From Nitrosotalea sp. (GTDB lineage: Archaea > Thermoproteota > Nitrososphaeria > Nitrososphaerales > Nitrosopumilaceae): a DNA stretch of 7,036 bases. How positions within the stretch are numbered: position 1 is the first letter of the stretch; every line of letters begins with the position of its first letter. Location: positions 1 through 7,036 of the forward strand of contig JARLFW010000053.1 in the NCBI GenBank assembly GCA_031296345.1, written 5' to 3'. Under the pieces are notes generated by a model. It ran no database searches, was not told where the DNA came from, and saw only the letters and a program-made list of their open reading frames with translations. Shown here piece by piece: positions 1 through 6,370 of this stretch. Both the position numbers and the translations under genes were made by a program.

Positions 1-72
1 AAAAAGACCTAGTAATCCGTATTTTACAAAGAATGGATTTTCAAGTATGGGTCTTAGAAAATCAATCAGCAC
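1..72 (-). CDS. Putative membrane protein, N-terminal 24 codons only (DedA/VTT-like?)
   Basis: On the minus strand a frame opens with GTG at 72 and runs unbroken off the left edge. It encodes a short amphipathic stretch (LIDFLRPILENP) followed by a hydrophobic run (FFVKYGLLGLF). This resembles the first residues of DedA/SNARE-associated (VTT) membrane proteins, which start with a short re-entrant or amphipathic segment before a Gly-rich hydrophobic helix, but 24 residues are too few for a firm family call. It lies 52 bases downstream of the DUF504 gene stop, in the same direction. A TATA-like CTATTACA (minus strand, about 101-94) sits about 26 bases before the GTG, which would suit a leaderless transcript. 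The opposite strand is also open to a stop at 98, so strand choice is inference from protein character and the neighbouring gene. Confidence 0.4.
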   Translation of the reverse strand, partial: MLIDFLRPILENPFFVKYGLLGLF

Positions 73-124
73 AAATTGGGTGGATCTCTTCCTTGTAATA
101 GAGCTAACTGAATTTAAAATGTAA

Positions 125-364
125 TTATATCTGATCGGGTTCTTTTTTGTTTTTGTTCTTTGAATATAATGTGATATTTTCTTTCATGATGTATACAATT
201 CTACTTGCAGGTATGACTTCAAAATTTTCTGACAGTCTTAGAAATTCTACAAGTGTTACCTTTTTTATCTCTCCGAGGTCTAGATATCCAACTGTGTATA
301 ATTCTGGATTGTCACTATACAAGGCCATGCTGAAAATTTCAGCAATCATACCTTTTCTTACCAT
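125..364 (-). CDS. DUF504 / MJ1316-type (UPF0248) small RNA-associated domain protein
   Basis: A 79-residue single-domain protein. The family signature is visible in order: GYLDLG (26-31), a Lys/Thr-Leu-rich strand and EFL (40-42), then FEVIPASRIVYI (48-59), where the IPASRI core is the hallmark of PF04457 (DUF504, renamed MJ1316 domain), and a final short strand ending at LYS. A Lys/Asn-rich tail (69-79) is probably disordered. The family has been proposed from comparative genomics to recognise RNA ends carrying cyclic phosphate; the biochemical role is not settled, so no reaction is assigned. I chose ATG at 364 over the in-frame TTG at 382 because family members usually begin near an equivalent MVRKG and because a TATA-like element lies about 25 bases upstream. 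It is divergent from pgp and leads toward the left-edge gene. Confidence 0.75.
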   Translation of the reverse strand: MVRKGMIAEIFSMALYSDNPELYTVGYLDLGEIKKVTLVEFLRLSENFEVIPASRIVYIMKENITLYSKNKNKKEPDQI

Positions 365-383
365 GTGATTTTGATAATTCAAA

Positions 384-394
384 ACTATTTTAGT
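384..394 (-). promoter_or_regulatory. TATA-like element for the DUF504 gene
   Basis: On the minus strand the element reads ACTAAAATAGT, with TAAAATAG as the TATA-like core centred near 389. That is about 25 bases before the ATG at 364, the spacing expected for a leaderless archaeal transcript. The element is an imperfect palindrome (ACTA, 3-base centre, TAGT), so it could also place TBP for the divergent gene. Prediction by position and composition only. Confidence 0.4.
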
Positions 395-400
395 TAGCAG

Positions 401-408
401 TTATTATG
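401..408 (+). promoter_or_regulatory. Possible TATA box for pgp
   Basis: TTATTATG is centred about 26-27 bases before the GTG at 431, the second possible start of the phosphatase gene. This would suit a leaderless start at 431. For the GTG at 422 it is too close (about 17 bases); there the palindromic AT element at 384-394 would be the better box, giving a leader of about 7 bases. No Shine-Dalgarno sequence precedes either start. Confidence 0.3.
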
Positions 409-421
409 TCCACCATCATAC

Positions 422-1126
422 GTGATTCTAGTGAAACCCAAGATCTTTGCTGTAGACATTGATGGAACTATAACTGATAACAAAGGTGGTAGGGTTGACC
501 TTGATGCACTAGCTGCTCTTAGATATCTTGTAAAACTTGGACACAAGGTAATCTATGTGACTGGTCGTTCCTCAATTGAAGCATATGTTTTGTCAGTCTT
601 TGGCGGTACTACACGAATTGCAGTAGGCGAAAATGGTGGAATTATTACTTCTGGCCCAAATGAGCATAAACTAATCGGAAATAAAGATGAGTGCATCAAA
701 GCATTTGAATTTTTAAAAACAAAGATTCCAGAAGCAATAGAAAAACCAGTTTTTCCTCGCATTACTGAAGTTGTATTGGAAAGAAACTTTGATGTAAATC
801 TGGGAAAGAAAATTTTTGCAGATAATGATTTTGATGTACAACTAACTGATAGCCAATATGCATATCATATCAACTCAAAAGGGGTCGATAAGGCAAATGG
901 CTTTCTTGAGGTGATGAACATGTTTTCAGCAAAAAAAGAGGATGTAATTGCAATTGGAGATAGTGATACAGACATTCCATTGTTCAAATTGGCAGGTGTC
1001 AGTGTAGCTTTGGGAAATGCCCCCGAACATGTAAGGTCGCAGGCTACATTTTCTACAGAAGGACATGCCGGTGACGGTGTTATTGAGGCACTTGAAACAA
1101 TTCAATTAAAGCTATTGACGGAATGA
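422..1126 (+). CDS. pgp: Phosphoglycolate phosphatase, archaeal HAD type
   Basis: Hydrolyses 2-phosphoglycolate to glycolate and phosphate, clearing a toxic by-product; a cytosolic, Mg-dependent HAD-superfamily enzyme. All four HAD motifs are visible: motif I DIDGT (12-16, nucleophile D12, acid/base D14), motif II TGR (47-49), motif III Lys in VDKANG (K157), and motif IV GDSDTD (179-184, metal-binding D180 and D184). GENGG (69-73) precedes a C2-type cap at about 80-150, as in the archaeal subfamily of Thermoplasma TA0175. At 234 residues it is full length for that group. The frame opens with GTG at 422, but GTG at 431 (protein starting VKPKIFAVDIDGT) fits the usual short N-terminus and a TATA spacing of about 26 bases, so it may be the true start. 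argS follows after 4 bases. Another sugar-phosphate substrate cannot be excluded, since HAD specificity is hard to read from motifs. Confidence 0.88.
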   Translation: MILVKPKIFAVDIDGTITDNKGGRVDLDALAALRYLVKLGHKVIYVTGRSSIEAYVLSVFGGTTRIAVGENGGIITSGPNEHKLIGNKDECIKAFEFLKTKIPEAIEKPVFPRITEVVLERNFDVNLGKKIFADNDFDVQLTDSQYAYHINSKGVDKANGFLEVMNMFSAKKEDVIAIGDSDTDIPLFKLAGVSVALGNAPEHVRSQATFSTEGHAGDGVIEALETIQLKLLTE

Positions 1127-1130
1127 TATC

Positions 1131-3011
1131 ATGACACTGCGAATACTTTTTGATGAAATAAGATTGGGGGTAAAGGATGCATGTACTCGACTTGGATATT
1201 CTGAAACAGAATTTGATATATCTGAAGCATCAAGGCCTGAATTTGGAGATGTAAGTTGCAACATTGGGTTTTTGCTTGCAAAGGCGCTTAAAAAAAGACC
1301 GTTTGATATTGCACAAACACTTGCTGAAGAATACAAAAAGAATTCTACAAAATATGTGTCAAAAGTTTCTGCGCATAACTCGGGCTATCTTAATTTTGTT
1401 GCAAATTACCCTCTACTAATTCCTGAGGTGGTAAAATCTTCACTTCATGCTGATTATGGTAAAGTAAATCTTGGCAAGAATTCAAAGATGGTCGTAGAAC
1501 ATACTAGTGTAAATCCAAACAAGGCTCTTCACGTGGGCCATGTAAGAAATATAATAATTGGAGATACAATTTCAAGAATCCTTCACAAAGCATCCTATGA
1601 TGTTAGCGTTCTAAATTATGTAGATGATTCTGGGCTACAGGTTGCAGATATTATTGTAGGTTTCAAGTATGGTGGATATTCTGACAAGACACCAGAGGGG
1701 CAAAAGTTTGATCACTATTGTGGGGATATTGTTTACGTCAGTATTACTGAAAGATATGAAACTGACAAGCATCTTGTAGAATTAAGATCCGACGTTCTCA
1801 AGGAACTCGAAGAAGGTACGTCTGAGATAGCAAAATTTGGTGATGATATAACAAGACGAGTTCTTGATGAACAGCTTAAAACTTGCTGGCGTCTTGGTGC
1901 TACATATGACTGTCTCAACTTTGAATCTCAGATAGTTCGCTCTAATCTCTGGGCTGTTGCATTTGAAAAAATGAAATCGATGGGAATTACAACATTGGAA
2001 AATGAAGGTAAAAACATGGGATGTTGGGTGATAAAGGCAGAATCTGAAGAAGATAAGGTACTTGTACGAAGTAATGGTACTGCTACTTATGTTGCAAAAG
2101 ATATTCCGTATGCCGCATGGAAACTTGGAATTTTAGAAGATCCGTTTCACTACAAGCATTATACTGTACAAAAAACAGGGCGAGTGCTATGGCAGACTGT
2201 TCTTGATGACAAGGAAACAAAATTAAATTTCAGAGGCGATACTGTGATCACAGTTATAGACTCTAGACAATCACGATTGCAGAAAATTATCACAAAAATA
2301 ATGTCTGATTTTAAATCAAAACCCGACTCTTACATCCATTTAGGTTATGAATCAGTAACTCTTAGTCCCGATACTGCAAAGACTCTGGACCTTGATACTG
2401 GTGGCAAGTCTGTACAAATGTCTGGAAGAAAAGGACTCTATGTTAGTGCAGATTATGTCTTGGATGTTTTAAGTTCAAGAACGTTTGAAGAGGCAAAGAA
2501 AAGAAATCAGGAATTGGATGAAATATCTCTAGTCAAGATATCTGAGCAAGTTGCAATTGGTGCTCTACGTTATACTATGATAAAGCAGGATCTTGACAAA
2601 ATTATTACATTTGATCTGACTGAATCTCTAAGCCTGGAAGGAGATACTGGACCGTATATCCAGTATGCATATGCCCGTGCAATGAGGATTGTAGAAAAAG
2701 CTGGAAGAGATCCTATCTTTGAAGCAAATCTTGATGAAATGCAGACAGTCTATGAGAAAGACTTGGTAAAAGTCATTGGCAAGTTTGACTTGCAAGTAGA
2801 AGATGCAGCAAAGAACCTATCTCCAAAAGTGATTGCCAAATATTGTTATCAACTTGCAGTCTCATTCAATACGTTCTATGAACACGTCAAGGTACTCACG
2901 GCAGAATCAGAATCACTGATTAACGCAAGACTTTGTTTGGTTTATTCGTTTAAAGAAACACTTGGTAAGGCGTTGGATCTTCTTGGAATTGATGCACCAA
3001 GTAGAATGTGA
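1131..3011 (+). CDS. argS: Arginyl-tRNA synthetase
   Basis: Charges tRNA-Arg with arginine using ATP; class I synthetase in the cytosol. Domains in order: N-terminal Add-1 tRNA-binding domain (about 1-95, with FGDVSCNIGFLLAKAL at 38-53), Rossmann catalytic core with the HIGH box as HVGH (134-137) preceded by NPNKAL, the arginine-pocket strand NYVDDSGLQ (162-170), SNGTATYVAKDIPYA (314-328), and the KMSKS position as QMSGRKG (429-435), where the canonical first Lys is missing and K434 just downstream is the likely substitute, common in archaeal and eukaryotic ArgRS. The DALR anticodon-binding domain begins near GALRYTMIKQ (477-486) with GDTGPYIQYAYAR (504-516). The 626 residues are full length and no frame is broken. 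ATG at 1131 lies 4 bases after the pgp stop; no Shine-Dalgarno is visible, so translation probably depends on coupling with pgp. It is likely cotranscribed with pgp and the small downstream gene. Confidence 0.97.
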   Translation: MTLRILFDEIRLGVKDACTRLGYSETEFDISEASRPEFGDVSCNIGFLLAKALKKRPFDIAQTLAEEYKKNSTKYVSKVSAHNSGYLNFVANYPLLIPEVVKSSLHADYGKVNLGKNSKMVVEHTSVNPNKALHVGHVRNIIIGDTISRILHKASYDVSVLNYVDDSGLQVADIIVGFKYGGYSDKTPEGQKFDHYCGDIVYVSITERYETDKHLVELRSDVLKELEEGTSEIAKFGDDITRRVLDEQLKTCWRLGATYDCLNFESQIVRSNLWAVAFEKMKSMGITTLENEGKNMGCWVIKAESEEDKVLVRSNGTATYVAKDIPYAAWKLGILEDPFHYKHYTVQKTGRVLWQTVLDDKETKLNFRGDTVITVIDSRQSRLQKIITKIMSDFKSKPDSYIHLGYESVTLSPDTAKTLDLDTGGKSVQMSGRKGLYVSADYVLDVLSSRTFEEAKKRNQELDEISLVKISEQVAIGALRYTMIKQDLDKIITFDLTESLSLEGDTGPYIQYAYARAMRIVEKAGRDPIFEANLDEMQTVYEKDLVKVIGKFDLQVEDAAKNLSPKVIAKYCYQLAVSFNTFYEHVKVLTAESESLINARLCLVYSFKETLGKALDLLGIDAPSRM

Positions 3012-3023
3012 GATGAGATAGAA

Positions 3024-3209
3024 TTGGTTTCGCCCAAAGCAACAATACCTGTAATTTTTGCAGCGATAGGTCTGATTTTTACAGTTTGGGGAATGTTTAC
3101 AGTATCCCAGACTATGGTTTGGACAGGGGTAGGATTTTGGGTAGCGTCTGTTATATCTGGCAGATTATTCAAAAGAAAATCCAAAGCTAACCAAGAACCT
3201 CAAAAATAA
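3024..3209 (+). CDS. Small two-helix membrane protein, unrecognised
   Basis: I do not recognise a family. The 61-residue product has two hydrophobic segments, about residues 7-27 and 31-49, separated by a tight turn (VSQT), and a basic hydrophilic tail (GRLFKRKSKANQ, 46-57). By the positive-inside rule both ends would be cytosolic, making a helical hairpin. The only start is TTG at 3024: the frame is the same as argS and is closed upstream by the argS stop at 3009-3011, with no ATG or GTG before the first helix. GTGA at 3008-3011 and GATGAGAT just after it give a weak Shine-Dalgarno-like stretch. The gene sits 12 bases after argS, which argues for cotranscription. Compact hydrophobic design and a clean stop make it more than a chance frame, but it could only be confirmed by conservation. 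An alternative reading as readthrough extension of argS is unlikely. Confidence 0.65.
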   Translation: MVSPKATIPVIFAAIGLIFTVWGMFTVSQTMVWTGVGFWVASVISGRLFKRKSKANQEPQK

Positions 3210-3243
3210 CTTGGAATGGTTGAGAAAATTTCTAGAGTGAAGC

Positions 3244-3250
3244 TATTTAT
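3244..3250 (+). promoter_or_regulatory. TATA box of the trmI-nnrD-M20 operon
   Basis: TATTTAT is centred 26 bases before the GTG at 3273, the spacing that places transcription start at or next to the start codon, so a leaderless mRNA is expected. No Shine-Dalgarno sequence lies in the intervening bases, which agrees. It is the only good TATA match in the 63-base gap after the small membrane gene and marks the start of a new transcription unit. Confidence 0.6.
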
Positions 3251-3272
3251 CCACATTTGATTAGGTTGATTT

Positions 3273-4151
3273 GTGAAGAAAATAAAACAAAACGATAATG
3301 TATTGTTTTTTTATAATGATTCAAAAAAATGGCTGATGAGAGTTGCACCAAAACAAAAATTTCATACTCATGTCGGAATAATAGATCATAAAAAAGTTAT
3401 AGGAAAACCATTTGGTACCGCAATCAAGACTAACAAAGGCAAGATAATCTTTGCACTAGAACCTACCATCTATGACTATGTATTGAAAAGTCAGCGCAGT
3501 ACTCAGATTGTTTATCCCAAGGATCTTGGATATATTGCAGCAAGAATTGGACTACAGAGTGGTCAAAAGATAGTAGAGATTGGCACAGGAAGTGGCTCTT
3601 TTACAACATTTCTTGCAAGTATTGTAAAACCAAAAGGTCATGTTTACACTTATGATGTAGATGAAAATTTTATGGCAATTGCAAGAAAAAATATCGAAAA
3701 AGCAGGAGTTGCCAAGTATGTGACGATGACAAAACTGGACATAAAGACTGCCAAAAAAATGCCACAAAAAGATGTAGATGTAGTTATTGTTGATCTTGGA
3801 GACCCATGGGTGGTTGTTCCCCAAGCAAGAAAGATGCTAAAGGGCAGTGGAGCATTTGTCTCAATATGTCCTACCATGAATCAGCTAGAGAAACTGGCTT
3901 CCGCATTACGACAAAATGATTTCTTTGATATAGAATGTACAGAACAGATTGTGCGAACTATAGAAGCACGAGATGGCAAGACAAGACACTCGTTTAGAGC
4001 CATAGGGCATACCACATATGTTGCATTTGCAAGAAAAGTCATAACACCTGCAAGCTTCCGTAAGATATTGGCACCTATTGAACAGCCAGAAATTGAGACA
4101 GACGAAGTTGAATCTTCTGAAGACGAAAGTTTATCATCTCTTAAAAAATAA
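3273..4151 (+). CDS. trmI: tRNA (adenine-N1)-methyltransferase, TrmI family
   Basis: Transfers methyl from S-adenosylmethionine to N1 of adenine in the T-loop of tRNA; archaeal TrmI enzymes act at A57 and A58. The N-terminal small beta domain (about 1-75) is followed by the family signature YPKDLGYIAARIGLQSGQK (81-99) and the class I SAM-binding motif VEIGTGSGSF (101-110). TYDVDENF (126-133) holds the acidic residue for the SAM ribose. DLGDPW (174-179) matches the DLPxPW active-site region with its conserved Asp174, and GHTTY (245-249) matches the C-terminal HTxY motif. The GTG start at 3273 is supported by a TATA box 26 bases upstream and by no usable codon before it. The 292 residues are somewhat long: the last 25 or so (from about 268) form an acidic Ser/Glu/Asp-rich tail ending in LKK, probably disordered and not part of the fold. 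First gene of a block with nnrD. Confidence 0.92.
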   Translation: MKKIKQNDNVLFFYNDSKKWLMRVAPKQKFHTHVGIIDHKKVIGKPFGTAIKTNKGKIIFALEPTIYDYVLKSQRSTQIVYPKDLGYIAARIGLQSGQKIVEIGTGSGSFTTFLASIVKPKGHVYTYDVDENFMAIARKNIEKAGVAKYVTMTKLDIKTAKKMPQKDVDVVIVDLGDPWVVVPQARKMLKGSGAFVSICPTMNQLEKLASALRQNDFFDIECTEQIVRTIEARDGKTRHSFRAIGHTTYVAFARKVITPASFRKILAPIEQPEIETDEVESSEDESLSSLKK

Positions 4152-4159
4152 AACGACTG

Positions 4160-5020
4160 TTGGCAAAGATTCTACAATCTTCAATTGTTCAGAGTTTCAT
4201 ACCTGCACGAAAGACTTCATCTAGAAAAGGTGATAATGGTAAAGTCCTAGTCCTTGGAGGAAATTATCTCTATCACGGAGCACCAATATTGTCTTCTATT
4301 GCTGCATTAAGGGCAGGAACTGATTTGGTATACACATGTGTTCCAAAAATTAATGTAATGTCAACTCGTGCATATTCTCCAAATCTTATTGTTGTGCCAT
4401 TAGTTGATGTCAAACTTACTAGGGGCTCAGTACAGAAATTACTTGGAATCATACCCAAAGAACTGGATTCTGCTACAATGGGAATGGGTCTTGGAATTCA
4501 AGACCGTGAAGCAATAAAAATTCTGATTCGTTCTCTTTTAGATAGAGCTGTTATGATCTCACTTGATGCAAGTTGTCTAGTGCCAGAAATTCTTCCAGAT
4601 ATTCAAGACAAAAAAGTAGTGGTTACTCCTCATGCTGGAGAGTTTAGGAGACTCTTTGGAGAGATGCCTCCAGATAATGTAAAACAGAGAACTGTCATGG
4701 TAGAAAAATATGCAAAAGACAATGGTGTAACCATATTGCTAAAAGGTCCCACAGATGTTGTGTCTGATGGAACTCAAACGTATCAAAACCCAAAAAATAT
4801 TGCTGCTATGACCGTGGGAGGAACAGGGGATGTACTATCTGGTGTTGTAGCGGCAATGCTTGCAAAAAATAAAAATCCTGTACACGCAGCTTCTGCTGCA
4901 GTATTTGTTAATGGTAAGGCTGGATATTTAGCACAAAAAAAATATGGTCTGCATATTGTGGCCACAGATCTACTGGATTTTATACCATTTGCAATGAAAC
5001 CATTTGATAAAGTGAAATAA
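4160..5020 (+). CDS. nnrD: ADP-dependent NAD(P)H-hydrate dehydratase
   Basis: Repairs hydrated, damaged NADH/NADPH (S-NADHX, S-NADPHX) back to NAD(P)H using ADP or ATP as energy source; a cytosolic ribokinase-fold enzyme. Visible motifs: KGDNGKVLVLGG (23-34) opening the domain, GAPILSSIAALRAGTDLV (40-57), LDAS (135-138) at the usual DADAL position, the family signature VTPHAGEF (155-162), LLKGPTDVV (193-201), and the nucleotide/catalytic loop GGTGDVLSG (220-228) with the catalytic D224. At 286 residues it is the stand-alone C-terminal (YjeF-C) half; the epimerase partner NnrE, often fused in front, is absent here and must be encoded elsewhere if present. The start is TTG at 4160, 8 bases after the trmI stop, with no Shine-Dalgarno; the first residues before KGDNG are consistent with a short N-terminal helix. 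Cotranscription with trmI and the peptidase is likely. Confidence 0.93.
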   Translation: MAKILQSSIVQSFIPARKTSSRKGDNGKVLVLGGNYLYHGAPILSSIAALRAGTDLVYTCVPKINVMSTRAYSPNLIVVPLVDVKLTRGSVQKLLGIIPKELDSATMGMGLGIQDREAIKILIRSLLDRAVMISLDASCLVPEILPDIQDKKVVVTPHAGEFRRLFGEMPPDNVKQRTVMVEKYAKDNGVTILLKGPTDVVSDGTQTYQNPKNIAAMTVGGTGDVLSGVVAAMLAKNKNPVHAASAAVFVNGKAGYLAQKKYGLHIVATDLLDFIPFAMKPFDKVK

Positions 5021-5023
5021 TTT

Positions 5024-6370
5024 ATGCAAGAAAACTATGTTGACAAGAATTTTTCAAGTCTAGTTTCTGATTTACAAAAGCTAATACAACAACCAAGTGT
5101 TTCAGCAAAAAATTTAGGACTAGAAGAATGTGCTGGATTAATTGTTCAAATGATGAAAAAGTCTGGCATTCACGCAGAGACGCTTCGTATCAAAAAAGGA
5201 ATTCCTCCTGCCATATATGGTGAGGTAAAATCAAAACAAAATCCTGACAAAACACTACTTTTCTACAATCATTATGATGTACAGCCTGAAGAACCACTTG
5301 AACTATGGGATGATAAACCGTTTAGTGGAAAAATAAAAGGAAACAAGATTTACGGAAGAGGTTCTGCTGATGACAAGGGCGAATTAATTACGAGAATAAA
5401 GGCTGTAGAGGCATTTCTAAAAACAACAGGTGATGTTCCATGCAACATTAAATTTTTCATCGAAGGCGAAGAAGAGATTGGAAGTGTGCACATTGAAGAT
5501 TATCTGCAAAAATATGAAAAGAAATTATCCTGTAATGCAGTTATCTGGGAATTTGGCTATGTGGATGAAAAGAATAGACCAATAATCAGTCTTGGAATGA
5601 AGGGTCTACTCTATGTAGAATTGTCTAAAAGAGAATCAATACGTGATGCACATTCTAGCCTGGCAGTAATTATAGAAAATCCTGCTTGGAGACTAGTTGA
5701 AGCATTAAAGACGCTGCGTAATGTGGATGGTAAAATACTGATAAAAGATTGGTACAAAGAAGTCGACAAATTCACCAAGGAAGATCTTTTGATTATAAAC
5801 TCTGAACCCTTTGATGAAAATTCATTCAAAAAAGAATACGGTATTAGAAAATTTGTCGGAAACAAAAAAGGTATGGCAATAAAAAAAGCACTTGTAGGAG
5901 AACCTACATGTAACATAGCAGGATTCACATCTGGCTATGAGGGACTTGGTGCAAAGACTGTCTTGCCTTCCAAGGCATTGGTAAAAATTGATTTTAGATT
6001 AATTCCTAAAATGGATCCACAAAAGCAGTTGCTTAGACTAAAGAAACATCTTAAAGAAAATGGATTTGCTGACATTGAAGTTAAACTAATTCATGGTGAG
6101 GCTGCAGCTAGAACCAAGATTTCTGATCCCTTTGTTAAGATTGTAAAAAAAGCAGCAGATGAATCATTTGGAACATCAATACTTAGTGTCTCCTCTGCCG
6201 GAACAGGTCCTATGTTTTCATTTGTTAAATTCTTAAAATCTCCATGCATTGCAATAGGGAGCACGTATGTTTTTTCACGAATTCATTCACCCAATGAATT
6301 TGCAAGGATTGACTTGTTGAGGAAAACTACAAAATGCATGTGCAAAATAATTCGAAATTTTGCATCGTAG
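5024..6370 (+). CDS. M20-family metallopeptidase (carnosinase-like dipeptidase/deacylase)
   Basis: A two-zinc amidohydrolase of the M20/ArgE/DapE/CPG2/CNDP superfamily, cytosolic, with no signal peptide. Metal and catalytic residues: H83 and D85 in NHYDVQP (82-88), bridging D116 in GRGSADDKGE (111-120), E150 as general base and E151 as ligand in EGEEEIGS (147-154), a probable E176 ligand in WEFG where many dipeptidases have Asp, and H421 in RIHSPNEF (419-426). H210 in DAHSS is the lid-domain His. The lid (dimerisation) domain lies at about 192-340. The HYDVQP...WDDKPF pattern and 448-residue length point to the CNDP-like dipeptidase branch rather than ArgE or DapE; the exact substrate is not readable. 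ATG at 5024 is 3 bases after the nnrD stop, with a GTGA at 5012-5015 as possible Shine-Dalgarno at 8 bases. All expected ligands are present, so it should be active. Confidence 0.88.
   Translation: MQENYVDKNFSSLVSDLQKLIQQPSVSAKNLGLEECAGLIVQMMKKSGIHAETLRIKKGIPPAIYGEVKSKQNPDKTLLFYNHYDVQPEEPLELWDDKPFSGKIKGNKIYGRGSADDKGELITRIKAVEAFLKTTGDVPCNIKFFIEGEEEIGSVHIEDYLQKYEKKLSCNAVIWEFGYVDEKNRPIISLGMKGLLYVELSKRESIRDAHSSLAVIIENPAWRLVEALKTLRNVDGKILIKDWYKEVDKFTKEDLLIINSEPFDENSFKKEYGIRKFVGNKKGMAIKKALVGEPTCNIAGFTSGYEGLGAKTVLPSKALVKIDFRLIPKMDPQKQLLRLKKHLKENGFADIEVKLIHGEAAARTKISDPFVKIVKKAADESFGTSILSVSSAGTGPMFSFVKFLKSPCIAIGSTYVFSRIHSPNEFARIDLLRKTTKCMCKIIRNFAS

Noticed and set aside
3..98. Plus-strand open frame (31 codons from the left edge, ending TAA at 96-98) that could be the 3' end of a rightward gene.
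   Set aside because: The opposite strand over the same bases reads as a more convincing membrane-protein N-terminus, is co-directional with the DUF504 gene and has a well-placed TATA-like box. I could not exclude the plus-strand reading.
2..124. A second plus-strand open frame of 40 codons ending at 122-124.
   Set aside because: Its composition is Ser/Lys/Asn-rich and not protein-like compared with the other two frames; it is probably open by chance in AT-rich DNA.
429..435. Degenerate KMSKS region of ArgRS (QMSGRKG, residue numbers of the protein) as a sign of a damaged enzyme.
   Set aside because: Loss of the canonical Lys with a compensating downstream Lys is common in arginyl-tRNA synthetases; all other motifs are intact.
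3217..3258. A 13-codon ATG frame (MVEKISRVKLFIHI) in the gap before trmI, considered as a leader peptide.
   Set aside because: It overlaps the trmI TATA box, so it would not be on a leaderless trmI transcript, and there is no attenuator-like structure.
5611..5928. A 105-codon minus-strand frame inside the M20 gene.
   Set aside because: It lies fully within a gene with all catalytic motifs intact; it has no family motif and looks like a shadow frame.
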